Position numbers and translations under genes: made by a program. 15,218 nucleotides of DNA from PALSA-894 sp034669145. GTDB taxonomy: Bacteria > Pseudomonadota > Alphaproteobacteria > Rhizobiales > Xanthobacteraceae. The stretch's first letter is position 1; every line of letters starts with the position of its first letter. The stretch covers positions 1 through 15,218 of the forward strand of contig JAXDNY010000063.1 of assembly GCA_034669145.1 (NCBI GenBank). The letters are read 5' to 3'. The notes below the pieces were generated by a model. It saw nothing but the letters and a program-made list of their open reading frames with translations, was not told where the DNA came from and did no database searches. This document shows positions 1 to 6,884 of the stretch, piece after piece.

Positions 1-75
<75 letters not shown>

Positions 76-247
76 ATCCGTTAGTCCCGGCGGCTGGGTG
101 GCCGCTGGCGCGCCCCGTATGCCAAAATGGGGCCGGGATTGCAACAACGCCCCAAAGCCCCCGCAAGCACGCCGCCATACTTGCCAGCGCTTGCAAAACC
201 GCTCATCCAATTCGCGAAAATGAGTCTCAATTGTGCGCGCAGTTCCC

Positions 248-787
248 ATGCCGGCTTCTCCCGACGATCTGTTTGCCTTCCTCGACAGCCTCGGGATCGC
301 GCACACGACCGTGACGCATCCGCCGCTGTTCACCGTCGAGCAGAGCCAGGCGCTGCGCGGCATGATCCCCGGCGGGCACACCAAGAACCTGTTCCTCAAG
401 GACAAGCGCGACACGGTCTATCTGGTGGTCGCCCCCGAGGACGCGCGCGTCGATCTCAAATCGCTGCACCACAAGCTCGGCGCCAGCCGCTTTTCGTTCG
501 GCTCCGCCGCTCTGCTGGAGGAATTGCTCGGCGTCACGCCCGGCGCCGTCACGGCCTTCGGGGCGATCAATGACAAGCAAGCGCGCGTCAACGTGGTGCT
601 CGACGCGAGGCTGATGGAGCACGCGGTGATCAACTGCCATCCGCTGGTCAACACCATGACCACCTCGATCGCGCGCGAGGGTCTGGTCAAATTCCTGGAG
701 GCGACCGGTCACACGCCGCGGATCGAGCGGGTCGCGGACGGCCCGGCTGACGGCAACGCGAACCGATTGCATTCGGACGCGCCCTGA
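248..787 (+). CDS. PrdX/ProXp-ala-like prolyl-tRNA editing domain protein
   Basis: Predicted free-standing trans-editing deacylase of the YbaK/ProRS-INS superfamily, about 179 aa. Members of the PrdX/ProXp-ala group hydrolyse Ala-tRNA(Pro) mischarged by prolyl-tRNA synthetase. Family marks seen: the N-terminal start of the fold around 'THPPLFTVEQ', the conserved-lysine segment HTKNLFLKD (K46), the GAINDK stretch near 105-110, and the C-terminal HPLVNTMTTSI (131-141). The length is usual for the single-domain family. I prefer the ATG at 248 because homologues I recall begin close to 'MPA-PDDLFAFL'; a GTG at 233 would add five residues, and neither start has a clear Shine-Dalgarno. The gene stands 73 bp upstream of the thioredoxin gene on the same strand and may be co-transcribed with it. 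The family call is firm; substrate specificity is inferred. Confidence 0.88.
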   Translation: MPASPDDLFAFLDSLGIAHTTVTHPPLFTVEQSQALRGMIPGGHTKNLFLKDKRDTVYLVVAPEDARVDLKSLHHKLGASRFSFGSAALLEELLGVTPGAVTAFGAINDKQARVNVVLDARLMEHAVINCHPLVNTMTTSIAREGLVKFLEATGHTPRIERVADGPADGNANRLHSDAP

Positions 788-860
788 CCCATGTAGACGG
801 GGGATTTTTTCAGGTTCCGGGGCCGCTTTGAGCCCGGGCACCGTCCAGGGAACTTAAACC

Positions 861-1772
861 ATGACGCTGCAAGACATCGCGGGGGCGGCGCCGGGAGCGG
901 CCGACGGCCTCATCAAGGACACCACCACCCAGGCCTTCATGAAGGACGTGATCGAGGAGTCGAAGCGCCAGCCGGTGCTGGTCGACTTCTGGGCCGAGTG
1001 GTGCGGACCGTGCAAGCAGCTCACCCCCGTGCTGGAAAAGGCCGTGACGGCCGCCAAGGGCAAGATCAAGCTCGCCAAGATGGACATCGACAAGCACCCG
1101 GCGATTCCGGGGCAGATGGGCATCCAGTCGATCCCGGCGGTGATCGCGTTCGTCAACGGGCAGCCGGTCGATGGTTTCATGGGGGCGCTGCCCGAGAGCC
1201 AGGTGAAGGACTTCATTGCCCGCGTCACCAAGGACAAGCTCGGCGGCGAAGCGCAGGACCTTCTGAAGACCGCCGACGAGGCCCTCGCGGCGGGCGACGC
1301 CGAGGATGCCGCCGCGCTCTATTCCGAGGTGCTGCGTGAAGATCCCGCCAACGTGCCGGCCCTCGCGGGTCTCGCGCGCGCCCAAGTGACAATCGGCGAA
1401 CTCGATCAGGCAAAGCAGACGCTCGCGCTCATCCCCGAAGCCAAGCGCAACGAGGCCGCCGTGGCGGCCGCGCACTCCGCACTTGAGGTCGCCGAGCAGG
1501 CGAAGTCGGTCGGCCCGGTCGGCGAGCTTGAGCAGAAGGTCGCCGCGAACCCGCTCGACCATCAGGCGCGCTTCGATCTCGCGGTCGCGCTCAACGCCGC
1601 CGGCAAGCGGCAGGAAGCGGCGGACCATCTGCTGGAGATCGTCAAGCGCGACCGCAAATGGAACGAGGACGGCGCGCGCAAGCAGCTCGTACAGTTTTTC
1701 GAGGCGTGGGGCCCGACCGACGAGGCGACGGTCAACGGGCGGCGCAAGCTGAGTTCGATTTTGTTCGCATGA
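861..1772 (+). CDS. cnoX: Thioredoxin-TPR co-chaperone, CnoX/YbbN type
   Basis: 303 aa: an N-terminal thioredoxin fold (about 20-125) followed by tetratricopeptide-like helices rich in Ala/Glu/Leu to the C-terminus. The active site is WCGPC (47-51) with the cis-proline segment QSIPAV (P92). E. coli CnoX (YbbN) has lost the full CxxC and acts as a holdase that hands clients to GroEL and DnaK; alphaproteobacterial members keep CGPC, so this one should also be able to carry out thiol-disulfide exchange. The start ATG is preceded by AGGGAA at suitable spacing. It lies between the PrdX-like gene and the LON-domain gene, the latter separated by a palindromic repeat, so the promoter may be shared only with the upstream gene. 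No signal peptide is seen, so it is cytoplasmic. The symbol is assigned by family; partners are inferred. Confidence 0.9.
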   Translation: MTLQDIAGAAPGAADGLIKDTTTQAFMKDVIEESKRQPVLVDFWAEWCGPCKQLTPVLEKAVTAAKGKIKLAKMDIDKHPAIPGQMGIQSIPAVIAFVNGQPVDGFMGALPESQVKDFIARVTKDKLGGEAQDLLKTADEALAAGDAEDAAALYSEVLREDPANVPALAGLARAQVTIGELDQAKQTLALIPEAKRNEAAVAAAHSALEVAEQAKSVGPVGELEQKVAANPLDHQARFDLAVALNAAGKRQEAADHLLEIVKRDRKWNEDGARKQLVQFFEAWGPTDEATVNGRRKLSSILFA

Positions 1773-1777
1773 TGCAC

Positions 1778-1872
1778 CCTCATGCTGAGGAGCGCGCGTC
1801 AGCGCGCGTCTCGAAGCACCGTACCAAAATCGTCCTTCGAGACGGCGGCTTCGCCGCCTCCTCAGGATGAGG
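1778..1872. repeat. Paired inverted palindromic repeat
   Basis: Two related units of about 41 bp face each other. The left (1778-1819) begins CCTCATGCTGAGGAG and ends GTCTCGAAGCAC. The right (1832-1872), read on the minus strand, begins CCTCATCCTGAGGAG and ends GTCTCGAAGGAC. Only the inner hairpin tips differ: GCGCGCGTCAGCGCGCG in the left unit, and a GGCGGCGAAGCCGCC-type palindrome in the right unit. The whole can fold as one long stem. It fills the gap between the thioredoxin and LON-domain genes. It looks like the interspersed palindromic repeats widespread in Bradyrhizobium-like genomes. Confidence 0.85.
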
Positions 1873-1892
1873 CCGGAGCGAGGAGGCCACCA

Positions 1893-2567
1893 ATGCCGAT
1901 GAATGCGGCCTATCGCGCGCCGGGCGAGCTGCCCGCCGTGATCCCGGTGTTCCCGCTGCCCGGCGCACTGCTGCTGCCGCGCGGGCAGATGCCGCTCAAC
2001 ATTTTCGAGCCGCGCTATCTCGCCATGGTCGACGACACGCTTGCCGACCGCCATCGCCTGATCGGCATGATCCAGCCCGACACCGCGCATCCGGGGCCGG
2101 GCGAGAAGCCCAACCTCTACAAGATCGGTTGCGCCGGCCGCATCACCCAGCTCGCCGAGACCGGCGACGGGCGCTACCTCATCGAGCTGACCGGCGTCGC
2201 GCGCTTCCGCATCGTGGACGAGCCTTCGGTGCTGACGCCGTATCGGCAGTGCAAGGTGGACTATCATCCGTTCGCCGACGACCTCGTGGCGCGCAAGGGC
2301 GAGGACGCGGTCGACCGCGACGCCCTGCTCAAGGCGCTCGCGGGTTTCCTGAAAGCCAACAAGCTCAACGCCGACTGGGAAGGTATCGAGAAGGCGCCGA
2401 ACGAGGCGCTGGTCAACGCGCTCGCGATGATGTCGCCCTACGGCCCGGCCGAGAAACAGGCGATGCTGGAAGCCGCGGACCTTCGAACGCGTGCCGAGAT
2501 CCTCGTCGCGCTCACCGAGATCGAACTCGCCAAGAGCGACAACGACGGCGAGACGAAATTGCAATAG
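1893..2567 (+). CDS. LON peptidase substrate-binding domain protein
   Basis: 224 aa consisting of the Lon N-terminal (LON/PUA-like) domain without ATPase or protease parts. Seen marks: IPVFPLPGALLLPRGQMPL, then IFEPRYLAMVDD, the loop RLIGMIQPD, the core GCAGRITQLAETGDGRYLIEL, and a helical C-terminal half (NEALVNALAMMSPYGPAEKQA) typical of stand-alone bacterial members. The biochemical role of the stand-alone family is not settled; substrate recognition is inferred from Lon itself. I chose the ATG at 1893 because AGGAGG at 1881-1886 is a strong ribosome-binding site at good spacing. An in-frame extension to 1782 would translate the palindromic repeat and is rejected. It is followed 54 bp later by the Trm112-like gene, an adjacency common in Rhizobiales genomes as I remember them. 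Confidence 0.92.
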   Translation: MPMNAAYRAPGELPAVIPVFPLPGALLLPRGQMPLNIFEPRYLAMVDDTLADRHRLIGMIQPDTAHPGPGEKPNLYKIGCAGRITQLAETGDGRYLIELTGVARFRIVDEPSVLTPYRQCKVDYHPFADDLVARKGEDAVDRDALLKALAGFLKANKLNADWEGIEKAPNEALVNALAMMSPYGPAEKQAMLEAADLRTRAEILVALTEIELAKSDNDGETKLQ

Positions 2568-2621
2568 CTTTGAGGCGCGCCAAGACGTGCTATCGTGCGC
2601 GCAACATCACCGGAACCCATC

Positions 2622-2813
2622 ATGACCACCGAACGTCCCGCCAGCAGCGTCGATCCGAAATTGCTCGAAATCCTCGTGTGCCCGCTCACCAAGGGCCCGC
2701 TCGAATATGACCGCGAGAAGCAAGAGCTGATCTCGCGCTCCGCCAAGCTCGCCTATCCGATCCGCGACGGCATTCCGATCATGCTGCCCGAAGAGGCGCG
2801 CAAGCTGGATTGA
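2622..2813 (+). CDS. Trm112-like small protein (UPF0434/YcaR family)
   Basis: 63 aa with the family pattern: LLEILVCPLTKGPLEYDRE, then QELISRSAKLAYPIRDGIPIML and a short charged tail. In the YcaR family the first motif is often CPxC and the fold resembles the zinc-ribbon activator Trm112; here only one cysteine remains (CPLT), so a four-cysteine zinc site is impossible. That is usual for alphaproteobacterial members in my recollection. The ATG at 2622 matches the family start; a GTG at 2595 would add nine residues that resemble nothing. Same strand as the LON-domain gene and probably its operon partner. A palindromic repeat follows directly. Exact function unknown. Confidence 0.88.
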   Translation: MTTERPASSVDPKLLEILVCPLTKGPLEYDREKQELISRSAKLAYPIRDGIPIMLPEEARKLD

Positions 2814-2822
2814 GGCATGGCT

Positions 2823-2937
2823 GTCATCGCCCGCAAAGGCGGGCGATCCAGTAGCCGCCGGACAAAATGTCGGGCACAAATATCCGCCAAACACGGGTAC
2901 GTCATTTACTGGATGCCCCGCCTTCGCGGGGCATGAC
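2823..2937. repeat. MITE-like palindromic element
   Basis: A 115-bp element with 30-bp imperfect terminal inverted repeats. The left end (2823-2852) begins GTCATCGCCCGC and ends GCGATCCAGT; the right end read on the minus strand (2937-2908) begins GTCATGCCCCGC and ends GGCATCCAGT. Each end is itself a hairpin (GCCCGC-AAAG-GCGGGC and GCCCCGC-CTTC-GCGGGGC). The middle has no coding character. It fills the gap between the Trm112-like and GST genes. The ends resemble a repeat very common between genes in Bradyrhizobium/Rhodopseudomonas. Confidence 0.85.
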
Positions 2938-2965
2938 GCGTGCGGCGAACGGGAGAGAAAACGTC

Positions 2966-3586
2966 ATGCTCAAAATGTGGGGGCGCAATACCTCGTCCAA
3001 CGTGCAGAAGGCGATGTGGGCGGTCGGCGAATTGAAGCTGCCGTGCGAGCGCATCGATGTCGGCGGCGCCTTCGGCAAGACCAAGGAGCCGTTCTATCTC
3101 GCCATGAACCCGAATTCGCTGGTACCGACGCTGGAGGAAGAGGACGGCTTCTCGCTGTGGGAATCGAACTCGGTCGTGCGCTATCTCGCCGGCAAGCATG
3201 GCGGGCTGGAGCCGCAAGATCCGAAGGTGCGTGCGAAAGCGCATCAGTGGATGGACTGGCAGCTTTCCGTGATGGGTCCGGCGATCACGCCGGTGTTCTG
3301 GGGCCTGATCCGCACGCCGCCGGAGAAACGCGATCCGGCAGCCATCGACGCCGGCAAGGAGAAGACGACGGCGGCGTGCCGGATCCTCGATGAACAGCTC
3401 GGCAAAACGCGGTTCGTCGCGGGCGACGATTTCTCCTACGGCGACATTCCGGTCGGCGTGATGGCGCGCCGCTACATGGAGCTGGTGCCGGAGCGGCCGA
3501 AGCTTGCGAACCTCGAGCGCTGGTACGGCGAGATCGCCAAGCGCGCGCCTTTCCAGGAGCACTGCGGCGGCATTCCGCTGACATGA
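2966..3586 (+). CDS. Glutathione S-transferase family protein
   Basis: 206 aa cytosolic GST. The N-terminal thioredoxin-like domain begins MLKMWGRNTSSNVQKAMW, with the likely catalytic serine among S10/S11. It has the cis-proline loop NSLVPTL (P54) and the gamma-glutamyl-binding pair in WESNSVVRYL (E66-S67). The all-helical C-terminal domain includes the N-capping box FSYGDIPVG. The start at 2966 follows GGGAGAG at 2951-2957. A longer reading from 2867 would run through the repeat and is rejected. The stop overlaps the next gene's start (ATGA), which points to translational coupling with the racemase-like protein. Substrate unknown. Confidence 0.92.
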   Translation: MLKMWGRNTSSNVQKAMWAVGELKLPCERIDVGGAFGKTKEPFYLAMNPNSLVPTLEEEDGFSLWESNSVVRYLAGKHGGLEPQDPKVRAKAHQWMDWQLSVMGPAITPVFWGLIRTPPEKRDPAAIDAGKEKTTAACRILDEQLGKTRFVAGDDFSYGDIPVGVMARRYMELVPERPKLANLERWYGEIAKRAPFQEHCGGIPLT

Positions 3587-4266
3587 GCAATAAGGAAGGC
3601 CGCGTCCTCGGCCTTGTCGGCGGGCTCGGGCCGAACGCCACGGTCTATTACTACAACGGCCTCATCGCGGCGCATAAGGCGCAAGGCCGCGTCGCCCGCA
3701 TGCTCATCGCGCATGCGGATGTCGATCATGGCCGCCCGCTTGCGGAAGCCGGCAAACTCGACGAACTGGCCCGCTATCTCAACGGCTTCATCGAGCAGAC
3801 GGCTGCGGGCGGCGCCGAGATGGCGGCGATCGTCGCGATCACGCCGCACATTTGCACCGCACAACTTCTACCGCTCTTGCGCATTCCGCTGATCGACATG
3901 GTGTCGGTGGTCGCGGACGAAGTCAGCGCACGCGGGCTCAAGCGCGTGGCATTGCTCGGCACGCGCTCGACTGTCGAGTCAAGAATGTTCGGCCGCCTCG
4001 GCGTCGATGTCGTGATGCCGACACGGGGTGAAATCGACTTCATCCACAACGCCTATCTCGATGTCGTCTACGACCGCTCGACGCCCGCCGGCATCGATCG
4101 GTTGCGTGAACTCGCACGAACGCTGATCCGGCGCGACGGCGCCGAGGCCGTGCTGCTCGCCGGCACCGATCTCTCGATGGCGATGAATGAGGACAACGCC
4201 GGCTTTCCGACGCTCGACTGCGCCGGCGTGCACATCGCGGCGATCACGCGGCGATTGCTTGGTTAG
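3583..4266 (+). CDS. Asp/Glu racemase-fold protein lacking catalytic cysteines
   Basis: 227 aa of the aspartate/glutamate racemase superfamily: N-terminal GLVGGLGPNATVYYYN, the mid segment GLKRVALLGTRSTVESRMF, and C-terminal HIAAITRRLLG match the YgeA/RacX-like layout and length. Active members carry two cysteines, one in a 'CNT-H'-type motif and one in 'GCTE'. Here the first site reads VAITPH (84-89) and the second LAGTDL (192-197). Only C91 and C213 exist, and neither is at a catalytic position. So a two-cysteine racemase mechanism looks impossible; it may act as a lyase, isomerase or binding protein. It overlaps the GST gene by 4 bp (ATGA) and ends 4 bp into the oppositely directed toxin gene. 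Confidence 0.85.
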   Translation: MSNKEGRVLGLVGGLGPNATVYYYNGLIAAHKAQGRVARMLIAHADVDHGRPLAEAGKLDELARYLNGFIEQTAAGGAEMAAIVAITPHICTAQLLPLLRIPLIDMVSVVADEVSARGLKRVALLGTRSTVESRMFGRLGVDVVMPTRGEIDFIHNAYLDVVYDRSTPAGIDRLRELARTLIRRDGAEAVLLAGTDLSMAMNEDNAGFPTLDCAGVHIAAITRRLLG

Positions 4267-4556
4267 CGGCTGCTACCCCAAGGCCGCCGTGACGTGTGGC
4301 GGATGTGGACTATCCTCACTCGGTCCTCCAGAACGCGGTAGAAGATCTTGTATGGATAGTGGATCAACGGAAACACGCGCATTCCCGGCCGCTCAATGAC
4401 CTTCGGCGCGGCTTCGGGATGTTCGGCGATATGACCAATGACATCGCGGACACGCTTCTCAAGTGCCGCAGCGACCATGTCACCAAAGCGCATCCGGCTG
4501 TCGGCAGAAACCTTGCGAAGATCAGCGACCGCGCGGTTGGTGTATTCGATCTTCAT
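4263..4556 (-). CDS. ParE/RelE-family toxin
   Basis: 97 aa small basic protein of the RelE/ParE superfamily. The N-terminal strand and helices (MKIEYTNRAVADLRKV) are followed by IAEHPEAAPKVIERPGMRVFP, then the paired strands YPYKIFYRVLEDRVRIVHIRHTSRRPW, with the family's characteristic arginine-rich end. ParE proteins poison gyrase, RelE proteins cut mRNA on ribosomes; the sequence ending is more ParE-like, but activity cannot be decided by eye. The start overlaps the antitoxin stop (ATGA), the normal antitoxin-first coupling. Its 3' end overlaps the convergent racemase-like gene by 4 bp. Confidence 0.9.
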   Translation of the reverse strand: MKIEYTNRAVADLRKVSADSRMRFGDMVAAALEKRVRDVIGHIAEHPEAAPKVIERPGMRVFPLIHYPYKIFYRVLEDRVRIVHIRHTSRRPWGSSR

Positions 4557-4771
4557 GCACGGCGGAATGTCTCGAACGCTGCTTCAACGTCATGGTCGCT
4601 GGCAATGCCGCTGCGTTCAGCCTCGTCAAGTGACTGAAGCTCTTCAGGCGTGGCGCGATACTCGCCGCGGTGCCGAATTTCGATTTGCTCCAGCACCTCG
4701 GCAAGCTCGGCCTGGTCCGATTCGGACCAGCTTTCGACACCTGCCAGCAGCTCTTTCAATCTCGCATTCAT
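4553..4771 (-). CDS. Antitoxin partner of the ParE-type toxin
   Basis: 72 aa, acidic and mostly helical (MNARLKELLAGVESWSE, then QAELAEVLEQIEIRHRGEY, and an acidic tail DHDVEAAFETFRRA). It resembles antitoxins paired with ParE toxins in Rhizobiales. Its identity comes mostly from position: directly upstream of, and overlapping, the toxin gene. I chose the ATG at 4771. A GTG at 4813 overlaps the stop of the upstream monooxygenase (TAGTG) and would add 14 residues with no family character; if used, it would couple the antitoxin to the monooxygenase. Such antitoxins usually repress their own promoter, which would lie in the end of the monooxygenase gene. Confidence 0.82.
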   Translation of the reverse strand: MNARLKELLAGVESWSESDQAELAEVLEQIEIRHRGEYRATPEELQSLDEAERSGIASDHDVEAAFETFRRA

Positions 4772-4812
4772 AACGGATGGCTTACCACATTTGAGCACCG
4801 GAAACGATCCCA

Positions 4813-6060
4813 CTAGAGCGCCTCTCCGCGCAGCAGCTTCGGCACCTCGCCCGTCACGCCCGCGGCTTCGCGGATGAAGAACGATTTCAGCGCCGGCATG
4901 CGGTCGACCAGGCCGAGGCCCACATCGCGCATCAGCCGCAGCACGTCCGACTCGTTGGAGAACAGCCGGTTGAGCCCGTCGGTCGCGACGCCCATCGCCA
5001 TGGTGTCGAAGCGGCGCCAGCGCTGATAACGGTCGAGAACCTCGGCGCCGCCGATATCGAGCCCGAGCCGCGCCGCATCGACGATCGCCTCGGCCAGCGC
5101 CGCCACATCGCGGAGCCCCATGTTGAGGCCCTGGCCTGCGATCGGATGGATCACATGCGCGGCGTCGCCGACGAGCGCGATGCGATCCGCCACGAACGAG
5201 CGCGCGATGAACAGCCCGAGCGGATAGGCGCGTTTTGCGCCGACGACACCGATGTCGCCGAGATGCAGCCCGAAGCGCCGCTCCAGCTCAGTGTGGAATT
5301 CATCATCCGGCAGCGCGATGATGCGCGCGGCTTCGGCGTCGGTCTCGGTCCACACCAGCGAGGAGCGATTGCCCAAAGAAGCATTGCTTTTCAGCGGCAG
5401 AATCGCGAACGGACCGGCGGGCAGGAAATGCTCCTCGGCACGGCCGTTGTGCGCGCGCTCGTGCGCCACCGTGGTGACGATCGCGGACTGGCCGTACGAC
5501 CAGCCGTGCGTCGCGATGCCGGCCTGTTCGCGCACGCCGGAACGCGCGCCGTCGGCGGCGACCAGCAGCGAGGCCGAGACGGCATTGCCGCCGAGCGACA
5601 CCGCGATGCGCCCGCCATGATGTTCGAAACCCGTCACCGCGGTCGCGCGCAGCTCGATCCCCTCGTGGCGCGCCGTCGCTGCGAGCGCGGCGTTGAGCGG
5701 CGCATTCTCGATCATGTGGGCGAACGGCTGCCCCGGCTCGACCTCGCCCGCAAACGTCAGGAACACCGGACGCACCGCGTGCTCCAGTTTCGAGTCTGTC
5801 ACCACCATGTCAAGGATCGGCTGCGCCTCGCCCGCCACCGCATCCCACACGCCGAGCGTCTCGAACATGCGCCGCGCCGCGGCTGCGATCGCGGAGGCGC
5901 GCAAGTCCGGCTTGGCGTTCGCCGCGAATGCCGGATCGGCCACGACGACCCGGAACGAGGAGCCAAGCCCCTGCCGCAAGGCCAACGCCAGCGCGAGCCC
6001 GGCAAAGCCGCCGCCGGCGATCACCACATCGGCCCGCTCAATCGCTGGTTCGTCCGGCAT
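4813..6060 (-). CDS. UbiH/UbiF/Coq6-type FAD-dependent monooxygenase
   Basis: 415 aa class A flavoprotein hydroxylase. Domain marks in order: the Rossmann dinucleotide motif VVIAGGGFAGLALALAL (GGGFAG 16-21), the middle DG motif LLVAADGARSGVRE (170-171), and the FAD-ribityl motif ALVGDAAHVIHPIAGQGLNMG (298-311, GD/HPxxGQG). The family hydroxylates the ubiquinone ring, so a role in ubiquinone synthesis is likely; which ring position is unclear. The start is uncertain: the ATG at 6060 puts the FAD motif at the usual distance from the N-terminus, while ATGs at 6117 and 6126 would add 19-22 residues. Divergent from the collagen-like lipoprotein gene and followed by the toxin-antitoxin pair. Confidence 0.9.
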   Translation of the reverse strand: MPDEPAIERADVVIAGGGFAGLALALALRQGLGSSFRVVVADPAFAANAKPDLRASAIAAAARRMFETLGVWDAVAGEAQPILDMVVTDSKLEHAVRPVFLTFAGEVEPGQPFAHMIENAPLNAALAATARHEGIELRATAVTGFEHHGGRIAVSLGGNAVSASLLVAADGARSGVREQAGIATHGWSYGQSAIVTTVAHERAHNGRAEEHFLPAGPFAILPLKSNASLGNRSSLVWTETDAEAARIIALPDDEFHTELERRFGLHLGDIGVVGAKRAYPLGLFIARSFVADRIALVGDAAHVIHPIAGQGLNMGLRDVAALAEAIVDAARLGLDIGGAEVLDRYQRWRRFDTMAMGVATDGLNRLFSNESDVLRLMRDVGLGLVDRMPALKSFFIREAAGVTGEVPKLLRGEAL

Positions 6061-6218
6061 CGCCCGCACGCAATTGGGAACATCCACGGGGGACAATAGT
6101 TCATGTAGGCTGCCCATGGGGCGCAAATTCGGGGTGCCGTTTTTTCAAAACAAATGCCGGGGCCGTTTCGCGGAGACGCGAATTCTTACGCGTGCATCCG
6201 GTCGAAGGGAGGAGGCAG

Positions 6219-6761
6219 ATGCGAATTCCGTTCACGATCATGACTTTGGCGGCCGTGCTGGTGCTCGGCGCCTGCTCGAAGGGTCCCGAAGGGCCGCAGG
6301 GTCCGCAGGGCGTTGCCGGGCCGCAGGGCGCCAAGGGTGAAGTCGGCGCGAAGGGCGATACCGGACCCGCGGGTCCGGTCGGCCCGAAAGGTGATCCCGG
6401 CCCGACCGGCGCTGCGGGCGCAAAGGGCGACACTGGGCCGGCGGGCGAACGCGGTGCAGCCGGCGCTCAGGGCGAACGCGGGCCGCAAGGCGTGGCCGGC
6501 GCCAAGGGCGATCCGGGAGCACAAGGCCCGGTCGGACCGCAGGGCAACCGTGGCGACAAAGGCGACAAGGGTGACGCGGGCACGGCGCTGCGCGTGCTCC
6601 TCTCCGGCAATACGATCGCCGAATGCGGCGGCGATGAAGTCATGATCAGCGCGCTGTGCGTTGGCGGCGCGGTACTCGTGACGGTCAATGAAAACGGCGC
6701 AACCTGCGGCACCGACCCGAACGCCAACGTCAAGGCGCGGCTCGTCTGCGCCAAGAAATAG
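6219..6761 (+). CDS. Collagen-like (Gly-X-Y) lipoprotein
   Basis: 180 aa. It has a lipoprotein signal (MRIPFTIMTLAAVLVLGAC, lipobox LGAC, lipidated C19), then 34 uninterrupted Gly-X-Y triplets (residues 22-123) rich in GPQ, GAK, GDT and GDK. A 57-residue C-terminal domain carries four cysteines (IAECGG, ALCVG, ATCGT, LVCAKK) that could form two disulfides. Gly-X-Y tracts of this length can form a collagen triple helix, so a membrane-anchored trimeric rod with a small head is plausible; KGD/KGE-type triplets, which favour bacterial triple helices, are frequent. The start at 6219 follows GGGAGGAGG, an excellent ribosome-binding site. It is a single-gene unit ended by the terminator at 6782. Function unknown; surface or periplasmic scaffold is an inference. 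Confidence 0.9.
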   Translation: MRIPFTIMTLAAVLVLGACSKGPEGPQGPQGVAGPQGAKGEVGAKGDTGPAGPVGPKGDPGPTGAAGAKGDTGPAGERGAAGAQGERGPQGVAGAKGDPGAQGPVGPQGNRGDKGDKGDAGTALRVLLSGNTIAECGGDEVMISALCVGGAVLVTVNENGATCGTDPNANVKARLVCAKK

Positions 6762-6781
6762 TATCGCTTGATACGTGTCAG

Positions 6782-6813
6782 ACCGGCCCCCTTCGCGGGG
6801 CCGGTTTTGTTTT
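6782..6813 (+). terminator. Rho-independent terminator of the collagen-like gene
   Basis: A perfect 9-bp stem, ACCGGCCCC (6782-6790) with GGGGCCGGT (6797-6805), closes a 6-nt loop and is followed by a T-rich run TTTGTTTT. It begins 20 bp after the lipoprotein stop codon. Confidence 0.9.
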
Positions 6814-6884
6814 CGGTGCCTCGCCTTGACTTTCCTCGACCGGCAGCGTGTTTCTCAACTCCCCGCCACGCTGCCGAGAGCCCA

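Noticed and set aside
1782..1892. N-terminal extension of the LON-domain protein
   Set aside because: It would translate the palindromic repeat; the AGGAGG at 1881 points to the ATG at 1893.
810..2564. Long minus-strand open frame (584 codons) opposite the thioredoxin and LON genes
   Set aside because: It is antisense to two well-recognised genes and its product is the Arg/Gly/His-rich, low-complexity sequence typical of a GC-rich shadow frame.
2867..2965. N-terminal extension of the GST
   Set aside because: It would translate the right end of the 2823-2937 element; the ATG at 2966 has its own ribosome-binding site and the family N-terminus.
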